Positions 47,001-57,248 of a stretch of 64,000 nucleotides of DNA are shown piece by piece. The translations under genes and the position numbers were made by a program. Under the pieces are notes generated by a model. That model saw nothing but the letters and a program-made list of their open reading frames with translations, was not told the origin of the DNA and made no database searches. Location: NCBI RefSeq assembly GCF_041435095.1, contig NZ_CP108025.1, positions 7,626,001 through 7,690,000 of the forward strand, read 5' to 3'. The number at the start of each line of letters is the position of its first letter. Positions within the stretch are counted from its first letter, which is position 1. The stretch is from Kitasatospora sp. NBC_00315. GTDB lineage: Bacteria; Actinomycetota; Actinomycetes; Streptomycetales; Streptomycetaceae.

Positions 47001-48214
47001 TGGGACGCTACCTCTTCGTCTCGCTGCCGCTGACCGGCCACGTGAACCCGCTGGCCGCCGTCTCCCGGGAGCTTCTCGCGCGCGGGCACGAGGTGCTGTG
47101 GGCGGGCTCCGAGTCGTTCCTCCGGCCGCTGCTCGGCCCCGACGCCGCGATCGCCCCGATCCCGCTGCGGGCCCACCGCGGCCAGGCCGACCGGGGCATG
47201 GCCGCCGCCAAGTCGCGCTGGGACGGCTACATCGTCCCGCACGCGAAGAGCACCCTGGCCGGCATCGAACGGGCGGTGGCCGCCTTCCGCCCCGACGTCC
47301 TGGCCGTGGACCAGCACGCGGTCGCCGGCGCGCTCGCCGCGCACCGGGCCGGGCTGCCCTGGGCCTCGATGGCGCCGACCACCATGGAACTCACCCGCCC
47401 CTACCGCGCCCTGCCCAGGGTGGAGGAGTGGATCCACCGGCGGATGGCGACGATGTGGACCGCCGCCGGTCTGCCCGGCGAGCCGCCGCACGACCTGCGC
47501 TTCTCACCGCACCTGCTGGTCGGCTTCACCGGCGAGGCCCTGACCGGCCCGCTGGACGGGCCGGACAACGCCGTCCTGGTCGGACCCGCACTGGCCCCCA
47601 GGGCCCCGGACACCGCGTTCCCCTGGGAGTGGCTCGACCCCGCCCGGCGCCACGTCCTGGTCACCGTCGGCACGCTGTCGCTGGACCTCGCCCAGGAGTT
47701 CCACGCCCGGGTCGTCGAGGCGCTGCGCCCGCTCGGCGACCGCGTCCAGGCGATCGTGGCGGCGCCGGACGGCACCGTCGTCGATCCGCCCGACCACGTC
47801 CTGGTCCGCCCCCGGGTCCCGGTTCTGGAACTGATGCCCCGGCTGGACGCGGTGGTCAGCCACGGCGGGCTGAACACCGTCTGCGAGGCGCTCGCCCACG
47901 GGGTACCGCTGCTGGTCGCCCCGATCAAGGGGGACCAGCCCATCAACGCGGCCCAGGTGGCGGCGGCCGGCGCCGGCCGCCGGGTCAGGTTCGCCAGCGT
48001 GCGGCCCGGGCCGCTGCGCGAGGACCTCCTGGCCGTGCTCGACGACCCGTCCTACCGCGCCGCGGCGCGGCGGGTGGGGGAGTCCTTCGCCGCCGCCGGG
48101 GGCGCCGCGACCGCGGCCGACCACCTGGAGACCCTGCTCGGCGGGCCCACCGAGAACACCCGGACCACCCGGACCGGCCGTACCACCGAAAGAATGGGAA
48201 GCGCACAGACGTGA
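47000..48214 (+). CDS. MGT-family (GT1) glycosyltransferase
   Basis: 404 aa GT-B glycosyltransferase. The acceptor N-terminal motif is LPLTGHVNPLAAVSRELLARGHEV; the donor-binding motif is VSHGGLNTVCEALAHGVPLL followed by KGDQPINAAQV. This is the macrolide-glycosyltransferase-like subfamily that modifies natural products with NDP-sugars. With a UDP-glucuronate decarboxylase-like gene in the same operon, a UDP-pentose (xylose) donor is plausible (inference). Glycosylation can also be for self-resistance, reversed after export; no matching glycosidase is evident, though a secreted beta-glucanase-like gene lies nearby. The stop overlaps the permease start (GTGA). The C-terminus has a Thr/Arg-rich tail. 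Confidence 0.9.
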   Translation: MGRYLFVSLPLTGHVNPLAAVSRELLARGHEVLWAGSESFLRPLLGPDAAIAPIPLRAHRGQADRGMAAAKSRWDGYIVPHAKSTLAGIERAVAAFRPDVLAVDQHAVAGALAAHRAGLPWASMAPTTMELTRPYRALPRVEEWIHRRMATMWTAAGLPGEPPHDLRFSPHLLVGFTGEALTGPLDGPDNAVLVGPALAPRAPDTAFPWEWLDPARRHVLVTVGTLSLDLAQEFHARVVEALRPLGDRVQAIVAAPDGTVVDPPDHVLVRPRVPVLELMPRLDAVVSHGGLNTVCEALAHGVPLLVAPIKGDQPINAAQVAAAGAGRRVRFASVRPGPLREDLLAVLDDPSYRAAARRVGESFAAAGGAATAADHLETLLGGPTENTRTTRTGRTTERMGSAQT

Positions 48215-48975
48215 AGATGCTCCGCGACACCTGGCTGGTGTTCCAGCGGCACATGCTGCTGATGGTGAGGTCCCCGCTCTCGATCGTCCTGGGCGTCTCC
48301 CAGCCGGTCGTCTACCTGGCCCTGTTCGCGCCGCTGCTCAAGCCCGCGCTCGCCTCCATGGGCGCGGGCTCGATGGCCGACGCCTACCGGATCTACGTGC
48401 CCGGCATGCTGGTCGCCCTGGCACTCGGCGGAGGGCTCTACGTCGGCTTCGGCCTGCTCGCCGAGCTCGGTTCGGGCGTCATCGAGCGGGCCAGGGTCAC
48501 CCCGGTCAGCAGGGTGGCGCTGCTGCTCGGCCGGGCCCTGCGCGACGTCGTCACGCTGGTGATCCAGGCGGCCATCATCATCGTGCTGTCGATGCCCCTC
48601 GGCCTCTTCGTCCGGATCCCGGACCTGCTGCTCGCCTACGTGCTGCTGGCGCTCATCACCCTGAGCAGCGCCTCCATCTCCTACGGCATCGCGCTCAAGG
48701 TGAGCAGCCCCGACGTGCTCGGCCAGCTTGTCAACAACCTGGCGCAGCCGCTGATGCTGCTGTCGGGCACGCTGCTGCCGCTCGCCCTGGCCCCGCTCTG
48801 GCTGCGCCAGGCGTCCGACTGGAACCCCTTCAGCTGGGCGGTCGTCGGCATGCGCGCGCTGTTCGCCGGCCACACCGGCGACGCCTCGGTCTGGCAGAGC
48901 ATCGCCCTGATGGCGGCCGTGGCGCTGCTGGCGCTCACCTGGTCGGCCCGCCTCTTCGCCCGCTCCGTCCGTTGA
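48211..48975 (+). CDS. ABC-2 exporter permease (DrrB-like)
   Basis: 254 aa with about six membrane segments; PVVYLALFAPLLKPAL, GMLVALALGGGLYVGFGLL, IQAAIIIVLSMPLGLF, LLAYVLLALITLSSASISYGI and a C-terminal AALLALTW region. The motif around ARVTPVSRVALLLGRALRDV is the usual cytoplasmic element of DrrB/ABC-2 permeases. It pairs with the ATPase encoded 97 bases on. Expected function is export of the product and self-resistance. Start GTG overlaps the glycosyltransferase stop. Confidence 0.92.
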   Translation: MKMLRDTWLVFQRHMLLMVRSPLSIVLGVSQPVVYLALFAPLLKPALASMGAGSMADAYRIYVPGMLVALALGGGLYVGFGLLAELGSGVIERARVTPVSRVALLLGRALRDVVTLVIQAAIIIVLSMPLGLFVRIPDLLLAYVLLALITLSSASISYGIALKVSSPDVLGQLVNNLAQPLMLLSGTLLPLALAPLWLRQASDWNPFSWAVVGMRALFAGHTGDASVWQSIALMAAVALLALTWSARLFARSVR

Positions 48976-49001
48976 CGACCGCCCGCGTCGTCACCCGCCT
49001 C

Positions 49002-49061
49002 CCCGCTCTGATCCCCGCTCTGATCCCCGCACCGAACCCCGTACTGATCCCCGCACGTGAC
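49002..49061 (+). repeat. 12-bp tandem repeat between permease and ATPase (5 copies)
   Basis: Five head-to-tail 12-bp units beginning CCCGCTCTGATC fill most of the 97-base gap; the first two are identical, the others differ at up to five positions. This is the one clear array in a non-coding gap of the cluster. It ends 11 bases before the ATPase start, next to the AAGGA ribosome site. Confidence 0.92.
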
Positions 49062-49072
49062 AAGGACACCCG

Positions 49073-50035
49073 ATGATCGAGACCAGCGGACTGCGGAAGT
49101 CCTTCCAGACCGGGCGCCGCAGCAGGACCGCCACCGTGGACGCGGTGGCGGGCCTGGACCTCACGGTGGCGGAGGGTGAGATCTTCGGGTTCCTCGGCCC
49201 CAACGGCGCGGGCAAGACGACCACGCTGCGCATGCTCGCCACCCTGCTCCGGCCCGACGGCGGCGACGCCGTCATCGCCGGCGCCGACCTGCGCACCCAG
49301 CAGGCCGCGGTCCGCCGGAGCATCGGTTACATCGCCCAGGGCGGTGGCACCTGGGACGACGTGACGGCCCGTGAGGAACTGGTGATGCAGGCCCGGATGC
49401 ACGGCATCGGCAAGGCCGAGGCGCAGACCCGGGCGGTCGCCGCCCTCGACGCCTTCGACCTCACCGAGTACGCCGACCGCAACTGCCGCACCTACTCCGG
49501 CGGCCAGCGCCGCCGGGTGGACATCGCCCTCGGCGTGATCCACCGGCCCAAGGTGCTCTTCCTCGACGAGCCCACCTCGGGCCTCGACCCGCAGAGCCGC
49601 TCGCACATGTGGGACGAGATCCGCAGGCTGCGCAGCGACGGCATGACCGTCTTCCTGACCACGCACTACCTGGACGAGGCCGACGCGCTCTGCGACCGGA
49701 TCGCCATCATCGACGGCGGCGGCATCGTCGCCGAGGGCACCCCGGCCGCGCTCAAGCGCTCGATCGCCGGCGAGGTGGTCACCGTCGGCGTGGCCGACGC
49801 CGAGGTCGCGCAGAAGGCGTCCGGTGTCCTGGCCGAGCAGGACTGCGTGCGCTCCGCCGAGGTGCGTGAGGACGGCGCTCTGCGCCTGTCGGTGGACGTC
49901 GGCGAGACGGCGATGCCGCAGATCATGCGGACCCTGGCCGACGCCGGGATCGAGCTGGCCACCATCGAGCTGCACCGGCCGACGCTGGACGACGTGTTCC
50001 TCACCAAGACCGGCCGCTCGCTGCGGGAGTCCTGA
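49073..50035 (+). CDS. ABC exporter ATPase (DrrA-like)
   Basis: 320 aa. Walker A GPNGAGKTTT, Q-loop IAQGGGTWDDVTA, signature YSGGQRRR, Walker B VLFLDEPTSGLDP, switch His in TTHYLDEAD. The C-terminal 80 residues match the DrrA regulatory tail. AAGGA is 7 bases before the ATG. It energises the permease encoded just upstream; the two form a daunorubicin-type exporter for the cluster product. Confidence 0.94.
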   Translation: MIETSGLRKSFQTGRRSRTATVDAVAGLDLTVAEGEIFGFLGPNGAGKTTTLRMLATLLRPDGGDAVIAGADLRTQQAAVRRSIGYIAQGGGTWDDVTAREELVMQARMHGIGKAEAQTRAVAALDAFDLTEYADRNCRTYSGGQRRRVDIALGVIHRPKVLFLDEPTSGLDPQSRSHMWDEIRRLRSDGMTVFLTTHYLDEADALCDRIAIIDGGGIVAEGTPAALKRSIAGEVVTVGVADAEVAQKASGVLAEQDCVRSAEVREDGALRLSVDVGETAMPQIMRTLADAGIELATIELHRPTLDDVFLTKTGRSLRES

Positions 50036-50070
50036 CCATGATGCGCGGTGCGACGAAGGAGGAGAACCAG

Positions 50071-51156
<1,086 letters not shown>

Positions 51157-51225
51157 CCGCCTCGACCGGGCGGGAGGGGCCGGCGGGACCTGACCGAGCC
51201 GGGAAGGCGGCCGGACGCAACCGCG

Positions 51226-51244
51226 CACCGGGCCCGGCCCGGTG
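51226..51244 (+). terminator. Hairpin after the rightward operon
   Basis: CACCGGGC, a 3-base loop CCG, then GCCCGGTG: a perfect 8-bp stem 70 bases after the last stop of the cluster. No U tract. Confidence 0.5.
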
Positions 51245-51305
51245 GGCCCCGCGAGCGAGCGCCCGTCCGCCCCACCGCGGTGGCCCGCCGGTCGGGCGTC
51301 ACGCA

Positions 51306-51347
51306 GCCGTGCCGCTCCCGCGCGGGAAGGCGCGGAAGCGGCACGGC
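51306..51347. terminator. Strong inverted repeat in the convergent gap
   Basis: GCCGTGCCGCT and AGCGGCACGGC are perfect 11-bp arms around a 20-base GC-rich loop that contains its own palindrome CCCGCGCGGG. Placed between convergent genes, it may terminate both. Confidence 0.55.
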
Positions 51348-51371
51348 GGCGAGCGGTGCACCGAGGCTCAC

Positions 51372-51443
51372 TGCGGTGCGGTGCGGTTCAGTGTGGTGCG
51401 GTGTGGTGCGGTGCGGTGCGGTTCAGTGCGGTGCGGTGCGGGT
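51372..51443. repeat. GTGCG pentanucleotide repeat tract
   Basis: About 70 bases of degenerate GTGCG/GTGTG/GTTCA units lie just beyond the stop of the glucanase-like gene. The whole 301-base gap 51157-51457 holds only this tract and the two hairpins; no gene is seen. Confidence 0.85.
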
Positions 51444-51457
51444 CGGACCGGGTCAGG

Positions 51458-53818
51458 TCACGGGTACGAGACGACGTTGACCGGGGTGGTACCGGTGGGC
51501 GTGACCGCCCCCGTGTCGTTGATGACGTGGGTGATGGTGCCCTGGTAGTTCAACGAGACGCTGAGCAGCGAGTGGAACCGCACACCGCTGTTGTTGGGCA
51601 CCTCGAAGGCGTGGTAGTTCGACACCGCCGGATTGACGTTGAAGTAGCAGTAACTGCCCACCCCCCACGCCTCGTGACTGGTGACGTTGTTGCCGACCTT
51701 GTAGGCGGCGTAGCCGTTGACCGAGGCGGAGCTCTTCCAGGCGGCCTGGTTGGGCACGTCGTAGGGGTTCTCGTTCTGGAAGAAGATCGTGCGGCCGCCC
51801 TGGCCGTTCCAGACCACCTCGTACTTCTGGTAGTGCTCCACGAACAGGCCCGTGGCGAGGACGTCGTTGCCGTTGACGATGAGGCCGGTGTCGGCGGTGT
51901 TGGTGGTCCAGCCGATGGTCCCGGCGTTGCCGTGGTCGGCGCGCCAGGCCCAGATGTGGTCGATGACGGTGTTGCCGCTGTTGACGACCAGGCTGTTGGT
52001 GGCCTTGCCGGCGAGCTGGCCGCCGATCCGGAAGAACACGTCCTGGATCGTGGTCGGGTTGGCCGCGTGGCTCGCGGAGGAGCCGGACGGGCCGACGGTC
52101 AGCAGCGCCTGGGAGTTGGTGGCGCCGGCGTCGAAGAGCAGGCCCTTGAGCCGGACCCCGTCCACGTCGGCGACCTGCATGGCGTTGACGCCGTTGTCGG
52201 GCACGAAGGTCGGGTAGCCGACACCGAGGACGACCGTGTTGGCCCGGGTGACGTTGAGCGTCTGGTTCAGGTGGTAGACACCCGGGGTGACGAACAGGTT
52301 GCAGCCCTGGGCGAGCGCGTTGTTGATGGTGGAGGCGGTGTCACCGGCCTTGACGACGTAGAACTGACTCATCGGTACGGAGCTGCCGGGAGTGCTGCCG
52401 GAGGCCCAGCTCGCGCCCGACGCGTTGGTGCGCAGGCTCGGGAGGAAGACGCGGTAGCGGTTGGAGCCGTCGACGTACAGGTAGGGGACGTCGCGGGAGA
52501 CCGGGGTGGTGGCGAGCACAGTCTCGGGCGGGGTGGGGAAGGTGTTGGCCGGAGCGCCCTGGACGCCGGAGAACACCATGTTCCACACGCCGCCGTCCCA
52601 GCTGCCGAGGCCGCTGTCCCGGGTGTACCACTGCTGCTGGGAGATCGACGCCATCTGGCCGGTGACCCGGGTGTCGGCGACGTAGCCGCCGCTGGCCCAG
52701 CCGTAACTGGCCGGGTAGAGGGCGAGGTTGCCGTGCACGTCGATGCGGCGGAACGGGGCGGCCTGCGCCACCGCCCAGCGGTTGGTGCCGCCGCCGGGGT
52801 TGATGGCGAGGTTCTCGGCGCTGCGCCAGAAGTTCTGGGTGGCGTTGCCGGCGTCCGAGGCGTTGAAGGCGTCGACGGTGATGTTGCCGTTGATGGTCAC
52901 GTCGTCGGGGTTCTGGCCGAGGCCGGCCACCGAGGTGTAGAAGCCGACGTTGTCATTCACGTTGTACGTACCCGGCTTGAACAGGTCGGCCACCCGGTTG
53001 GAGCTGAACTGCGCCGACTGGGTGTCCTTCATCTGGTTGAAGTGGGTGTCCAGCTGCGCCTGGATGGTGGCGGCGGACATGCTGGGGTCGTAGATGTGGA
53101 CGTTGGGGCCGAAGTCCGGCGTGTCCGACTGCACCGGGCAGCTGGTCTGGGTGCCACCGATGGTGTAGGTCGCCGAGGCCACCGAGGAGTCGGTGAGACC
53201 CGACAGCTGGGCGAAGGCCTTGACGGTGCTGCTGGCGGTGACGCTGATCGGCCCGGTGTACGCCGGGGAGCTGCCGGTCGGGGTCGAGCCGTCACGGGTG
53301 TAGCGGATGGTCGCCCCGGCGGTGGCGTCGGAGATCGTCACCGTCTGGGCGGTGGCGAACTGCCCGCCGGCCGGGCTGAAGGTCGGCTGCGCCACCTGGC
53401 CGACGGTGCCGCCGCCGCCCTGGGTGTAGGCGAAGTGCGGCGTGTCGTACTGCGGGCCGCTCTTCTCGTAGGTGAACCAGTAGTCCAGGGCGTTGCCGGT
53501 GGCGAGCCCGCCGACGGTGTACGTCCAGGTGCCGGAGCCGTTGACCATCCGGATGTTCTGCTGGTTGGCCGAGTTGACCAGGAAGTGCACGTCGACGTAG
53601 AGCGCCGCGGTGGTCGGGGTGAAGGAGATCTTCGCCTGGGTGGTGCTGGTGGCGGTCACGCTCTGGGTGTAGTCGGCCGACGCGGCGGCGGCCGTACCCG
53701 CCACCGATGTCAGGCCGAGCCCACTGAGCAGGAGCGCCAGGACGGCCAGCAGCAGCGGGACGCGGCGGGCGCCCTGCCGCGGCCGTGGGCCGCGCGGGGG
53801 AGCAATGAGGTGGGTCAT
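51458..53818 (-). CDS. Secreted beta-1,3-glucanase-like protein (CBM56 + GH55-like)
   Basis: 786 aa. A signal peptide (basic start, LLLAVLALLLSGLGL, cleavage near TAAAASA) is followed by a CBM56-like beta-glucan-binding module (about 50-135; VDVHFLVNSANQQNIRM, WTYTVGG, YWFTYEKSGPQYDTPHF), a chitobiase/Fn3-like domain (about 145-222; ATIRYTRDGSTPTGSSPAYTGPI) and a long right-handed-helix region (about 235-786) resembling family GH55, with FKPGTYNV, LFVTPGVYHLNQTL and AHHAW-like HIWAWRADHG segments. A role outside the cell on fungal or plant beta-1,3-glucan is likely. Catalytic residues were not assigned. GGGAAGGA lies 10 bases before ATG. The gene faces the cluster and is probably not part of it. 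Confidence 0.82.
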   Translation of the reverse strand: MTHLIAPPRGPRPRQGARRVPLLLAVLALLLSGLGLTSVAGTAAAASADYTQSVTATSTTQAKISFTPTTAALYVDVHFLVNSANQQNIRMVNGSGTWTYTVGGLATGNALDYWFTYEKSGPQYDTPHFAYTQGGGGTVGQVAQPTFSPAGGQFATAQTVTISDATAGATIRYTRDGSTPTGSSPAYTGPISVTASSTVKAFAQLSGLTDSSVASATYTIGGTQTSCPVQSDTPDFGPNVHIYDPSMSAATIQAQLDTHFNQMKDTQSAQFSSNRVADLFKPGTYNVNDNVGFYTSVAGLGQNPDDVTINGNITVDAFNASDAGNATQNFWRSAENLAINPGGGTNRWAVAQAAPFRRIDVHGNLALYPASYGWASGGYVADTRVTGQMASISQQQWYTRDSGLGSWDGGVWNMVFSGVQGAPANTFPTPPETVLATTPVSRDVPYLYVDGSNRYRVFLPSLRTNASGASWASGSTPGSSVPMSQFYVVKAGDTASTINNALAQGCNLFVTPGVYHLNQTLNVTRANTVVLGVGYPTFVPDNGVNAMQVADVDGVRLKGLLFDAGATNSQALLTVGPSGSSASHAANPTTIQDVFFRIGGQLAGKATNSLVVNSGNTVIDHIWAWRADHGNAGTIGWTTNTADTGLIVNGNDVLATGLFVEHYQKYEVVWNGQGGRTIFFQNENPYDVPNQAAWKSSASVNGYAAYKVGNNVTSHEAWGVGSYCYFNVNPAVSNYHAFEVPNNSGVRFHSLLSVSLNYQGTITHVINDTGAVTPTGTTPVNVVSYP

Positions 53819-54926
53819 GCGGTGGTGGTCCTTCCCTGTTCATCACGGTGGGGGTGTGCGACGACACGGGACGGCACGACCGGGCCCCGGCGGGGGCCCG
53901 GTCGGATCCGGGACACGGGCGAGCGCTGCTCCATGGATGCTGTCGCGGGGTGAGGCAGGTGCTCGGCGGGAGGGCGCCTCCGGCAACTGCCGTACTCGGG
54001 GCGCGCCGGACCGGACCGGCCGAGGCCGGGCGGGCGCGGCGGCAGCCCGGTCGGTGGGATGTCCAGGGCGTGTCCGACAGGTCGGGTCGGATCGGCGCGC
54101 GGTGGCGGGCGTACCTCCCGGCCGAAGGCCGGCGGAGGACGTCCGGCGTCGCCGGTCCGGCGGGAGGCGCCGGACACGGCCCAGACGTCAGAAGCCTCCC
54201 GGTGGTCGCGGGGCCCGATCGACGATCGGCACTCCGGTCCCCGCCGGGGGCGCGGTGAAGGAAGGCACGGCCTTCTCCTTCGTGACGTGCATCGCTGCGC
54301 CGGGCCCTGGCGGGACGGGTGCGGACCGGCCGGGGAGGAGGCGGTCCGGCCGGGAGCGCCGCAGCGACTCTGCGGGCCGGGCAACGATGTGCGGATGAGT
54401 GGGGGCGGATCGCTCGCAGCGGTACGGGTGGGGGTGCCGGTGAGCGCGCCAGAGGTCACGGTGCGCACGATGAGAGCGCTCTCAAGACCAGGACGGTACC
54501 AGCTGTCGACAGGACGGCCAAGGGGGAGTGCGAGAAAGGCGGTGGCGCTCCTGGCTCTCAACTTCCTTTTCGGCCAAGGTCACTGACTGTGTGAGTGCTC
54601 CGATGCCGACGCGTCCGCGGGCGGCCCGCCCGGCGCTCCCGCTCCGCTGTCCGACCCCTGTGCGGGGTGGCTGCGATCCGGCTCGGGCGACGCCGGATCG
54701 GCCCGTCGCCGACGGCCCGGTAGGAGCGGCGGGACGGCGGGTGCCCGTCCCGGTGGGGTCGGTGCGCCGGCGCGGTGACCCGCGCGGTCCGCGGCGCGGC
54801 CCGGCCCGGCGACCGGTCGGCCGCACCCGCGAAGTCCGGATCACGACGCGGATCACCGTCAGCGATGTCACGTCCCGCCGTGCCGGTCTGTCCTATGGGC
54901 ACGACCGAGACGACGGGAGTACGGGG
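53819..54926. other. Long intergenic region, no gene recognised
   Basis: 1.1 kb between the divergent glucanase-like and oxidoreductase genes. Open frames here are GC-driven, lack ribosome sites and look random. The notable elements are the palindrome at 54471-54484 and a CTGTCGACAG palindrome at 54503-54512. The length is unusual for this genome and leaves room for distal control or a small RNA. Confidence 0.6.
54471..54484. promoter_or_regulatory. LacI-type palindrome TGAGAGCGCTCTCA
   Basis: A perfect 14-bp palindrome differing from the CebR cello-oligosaccharide operator TGGGAGCGCTCCCA by one symmetric base pair. It lies about 650 bases upstream of the glucanase-like gene, whose product could release the sugar inducer. 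Binding is inferred. Confidence 0.5.
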
Positions 54927-55844
54927 ATGAAGGTTCTACTGGCGGGTGCGAGTGGTGTGCTGGGCCGGAAGACCGCTCGGGAGCTGGTGGCGGCCGGGCA
55001 CGAGGTGTCCGGGCTGGGGCGGGGAGCGGAGAACGCGGTGCGGGCCGATCTGCTGGACGCCGAGGCGGTGCTCCGGGCGGTCGACGGGCTCGCCTTCGAC
55101 GTGGTGGTCCACGTGGCCACCGCGCTCCAGGGCCGGTCGATGATGCGCCACCGGGACATGTCGGCCACCAACGTCCTGCGCACCGAGGGAACGGCGAACC
55201 TGCTCGCCGCGACCCGTCTCACCGGCGCCCGGCGACTGGTGGTGGAGTCGATGATGTTCGGCTACGGCTACGGTGACCACGGCGACGAGAAGCTGGCCGA
55301 GGACCGGACCTTCGGCCCGCGGGGCGCGAACCCGTGGCTGGAGCGGCACGTCGGCGCGATGCGTGCCAAGGAGGAACTGGCCTTCACCGCCGACGGAATC
55401 GAGGGCGTGAGCCTGCGGTTCGGCATGTTCTACGGAGCCGGAGTGACCGGCACCACCGTGTTGCCGATGCTCCGAAGGCGCGCGCTGCCCGTGGTGCCGG
55501 ACCACGGCCGCGCACTGTCCTGGGTGGACGCCGACGATGCCGCTCGCGCCGTCACTCTCGCGGTGACGAGCGAACAGGCGGCCGGGCGGGCGTACAACAT
55601 CGTGGACGACACCCCGGTCGGCTTCGGCAGCCATGTCCGGTCCGTCGCCGCGGCGTTCGGGGCGCCGGCCCCGCTGACCGTCCCCCTGTGGCTGCTCAGG
55701 CCGGCCCCGCTGGCGCACACCATCATGGCCACCAACCTGCGCCTGGCCAACGACAGGGCGCGGCGCGAGCTGAACTGGGCGCCCACCCACGCCGACTGCG
55801 CCGACGGCCTCCGGGAGCTCGCCCGGGAGTCGGCCCACGTGTGA
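54927..55844 (+). CDS. NAD(P)-dependent epimerase/dehydratase-like SDR
   Basis: 305 aa extended SDR. Nucleotide motif GASGVLGRKTARELV; the active-site region reads RRLVVESMMFGYGYGDHG, with Tyr but no clear YxxxK, so it is of the atypical subgroup. Later: GRALSWVDADDAARAVTLA and LNWAPTHADCADGLRE, as in NAD-epimerase family members. Substrate unknown. GGGAG is about 8 bases before ATG 54927. It stands alone between a long intergenic region and a 191-base convergent gap. Confidence 0.82.
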   Translation: MKVLLAGASGVLGRKTARELVAAGHEVSGLGRGAENAVRADLLDAEAVLRAVDGLAFDVVVHVATALQGRSMMRHRDMSATNVLRTEGTANLLAATRLTGARRLVVESMMFGYGYGDHGDEKLAEDRTFGPRGANPWLERHVGAMRAKEELAFTADGIEGVSLRFGMFYGAGVTGTTVLPMLRRRALPVVPDHGRALSWVDADDAARAVTLAVTSEQAAGRAYNIVDDTPVGFGSHVRSVAAAFGAPAPLTVPLWLLRPAPLAHTIMATNLRLANDRARRELNWAPTHADCADGLRELARESAHV

Positions 55845-56035
55845 GGACGACTCATCCCGGGGATTCGACCACGGTCGGGAGGTGAGACGCCTGGGCGGTG
55901 ACGCCAACGGGACGGTCGCGGCCGCCGACTCGACCCGCACGCCGACGACGTACTGCGGCACCTCGACGGTGACTCATCGTCGTGGCGTCGTGGCGTCATG
56001 CCGTCATGACGCCGGCCAGGTCGCCCGGGCCGTGA

Positions 56036-57214
56036 TCAGGCCGGGGCCGGGGCGAACGGGCCGCCGGGGCCGAAGGCCAGGCGGGCGAAGTTCTCGCCGA
56101 TGCGGCGGTGTCCGGCGGGGTCGGGATGGACCTCGTCGGGCAGCGGAATCTCGGCGAAGTCCTTCTCGCCGTAGAGCTCGCGACCGTCGAGGTAGTACAG
56201 GTTCGGGTCCTCGGCCGCACGCTGCTCGACGATCCGGGCGAGCGCGTCGCGGATGACGGTGAGGGTCAGACGTCCGGCGGCGCGTTCGGCCGGATCGCCC
56301 GTGGCCCTGAACCGTACGGTCCCGCCGTCGAAGTCCCCCGCGAGCGGCCCCGGGGTGTCCTCCTGGACGGGGCACAGGACGGACGACACCACCAGGAGCG
56401 GTGTGGCCGGGTGCCCCTCGCGGATGGTGTCCAGGAAGCCGTGGACCGCAGGCGTGAAGGCCCGCAGGCGCATCACGTCGGTGTTGACGATGTTGATGCC
56501 GATCTTGACGCTGACCAGGTCCGCGGGGGTGTCCCGGATCGCCCGGGCGGTGAACGGGTCGAGCAGCGCGCCGCCGCCGAATCCCAGGTTGATCAGCTCC
56601 ACCGCGCCCCGGGCGGCGGCCAGCGCCGGCCAGACGGCGGTCGGGTGGCCGGCGTTCGACCCGTGGCTGATCGAACTGCCGTGGTGCAGCCAAACCCGGC
56701 GCCCGTCGGCCGGCGCCGGTTCGACCGGGGCGTCGGTGCGCAGGGCGATCAGCTCGGTGATCTCCGTGTGGGGGAGCCAGATCTCGACGTCCTTGTCCCG
56801 CGCGGGGAGATCGGTGAACCGGGCGGTGCCGGGAGCCCCTTCGCTCGACTCGACGGACCCGGTGGCCATGTCGATCGTGTGCAGCCTGCCGCCGGCCACC
56901 GTGGCCTGGGCGGTGAGACGGCCGTCGATCAGCAGGTCGTACACGCCGTCGGCGGGGGTCGGCAGCCCTCGGTAGGTCCTCTTGGTGGGCAGGGTGTCCA
57001 GTTCGACGACGGTGGCGCGGGTGCGGAAGGCCAGCCGCACACCGGAGGGCTGGGCCTCGGCCATGGCGAGTTGGCCGTCGGGGATCTGTCGGCGGGCCCG
57101 CGCGGGCAGTCGGTGCGGCAGCAGGCCGCCGTCCACGGTGCGCTCCAAATCCAGGGCGCCGCGCAGGAGCTCTGCGGTGACGGGTGTGGTGATCCGGTCG
57201 TGCTCGGTGTTCAT
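56036..57214 (-). CDS. SGNH/GDSL-type hydrolase
   Basis: 392 aa. The C-terminal half carries the four SGNH blocks: WLHHGSSISHG (nucleophile Ser), NLGFGGGALL (Gly), VKIGINIVN (Asn) and LPDEVHPDPAGH (Asp/His). The N-terminal half (about 1-165) is a beta-rich domain as in two-domain SGNH carbohydrate or acyl esterases. No signal peptide is seen. It is encoded 34 bases downstream of, and in the same direction as, a TetR regulator, so the two are probably cotranscribed and the enzyme is likely under that regulator. The substrate is unknown. Confidence 0.87.
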   Translation of the reverse strand: MNTEHDRITTPVTAELLRGALDLERTVDGGLLPHRLPARARRQIPDGQLAMAEAQPSGVRLAFRTRATVVELDTLPTKRTYRGLPTPADGVYDLLIDGRLTAQATVAGGRLHTIDMATGSVESSEGAPGTARFTDLPARDKDVEIWLPHTEITELIALRTDAPVEPAPADGRRVWLHHGSSISHGSNAGHPTAVWPALAAARGAVELINLGFGGGALLDPFTARAIRDTPADLVSVKIGINIVNTDVMRLRAFTPAVHGFLDTIREGHPATPLLVVSSVLCPVQEDTPGPLAGDFDGGTVRFRATGDPAERAAGRLTLTVIRDALARIVEQRAAEDPNLYYLDGRELYGEKDFAEIPLPDEVHPDPAGHRRIGENFARLAFGPGGPFAPAPA

Positions 57215-57248
57215 CGTCCCAGCTTCTTGATCAGGATGTCCGGACTGC

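Noticed and set aside
53819..54926. Small proteins in the long intergenic region
   Set aside because: Open frames on both strands are overlapping, Arg/Gly/Pro-rich and lack ribosome sites.
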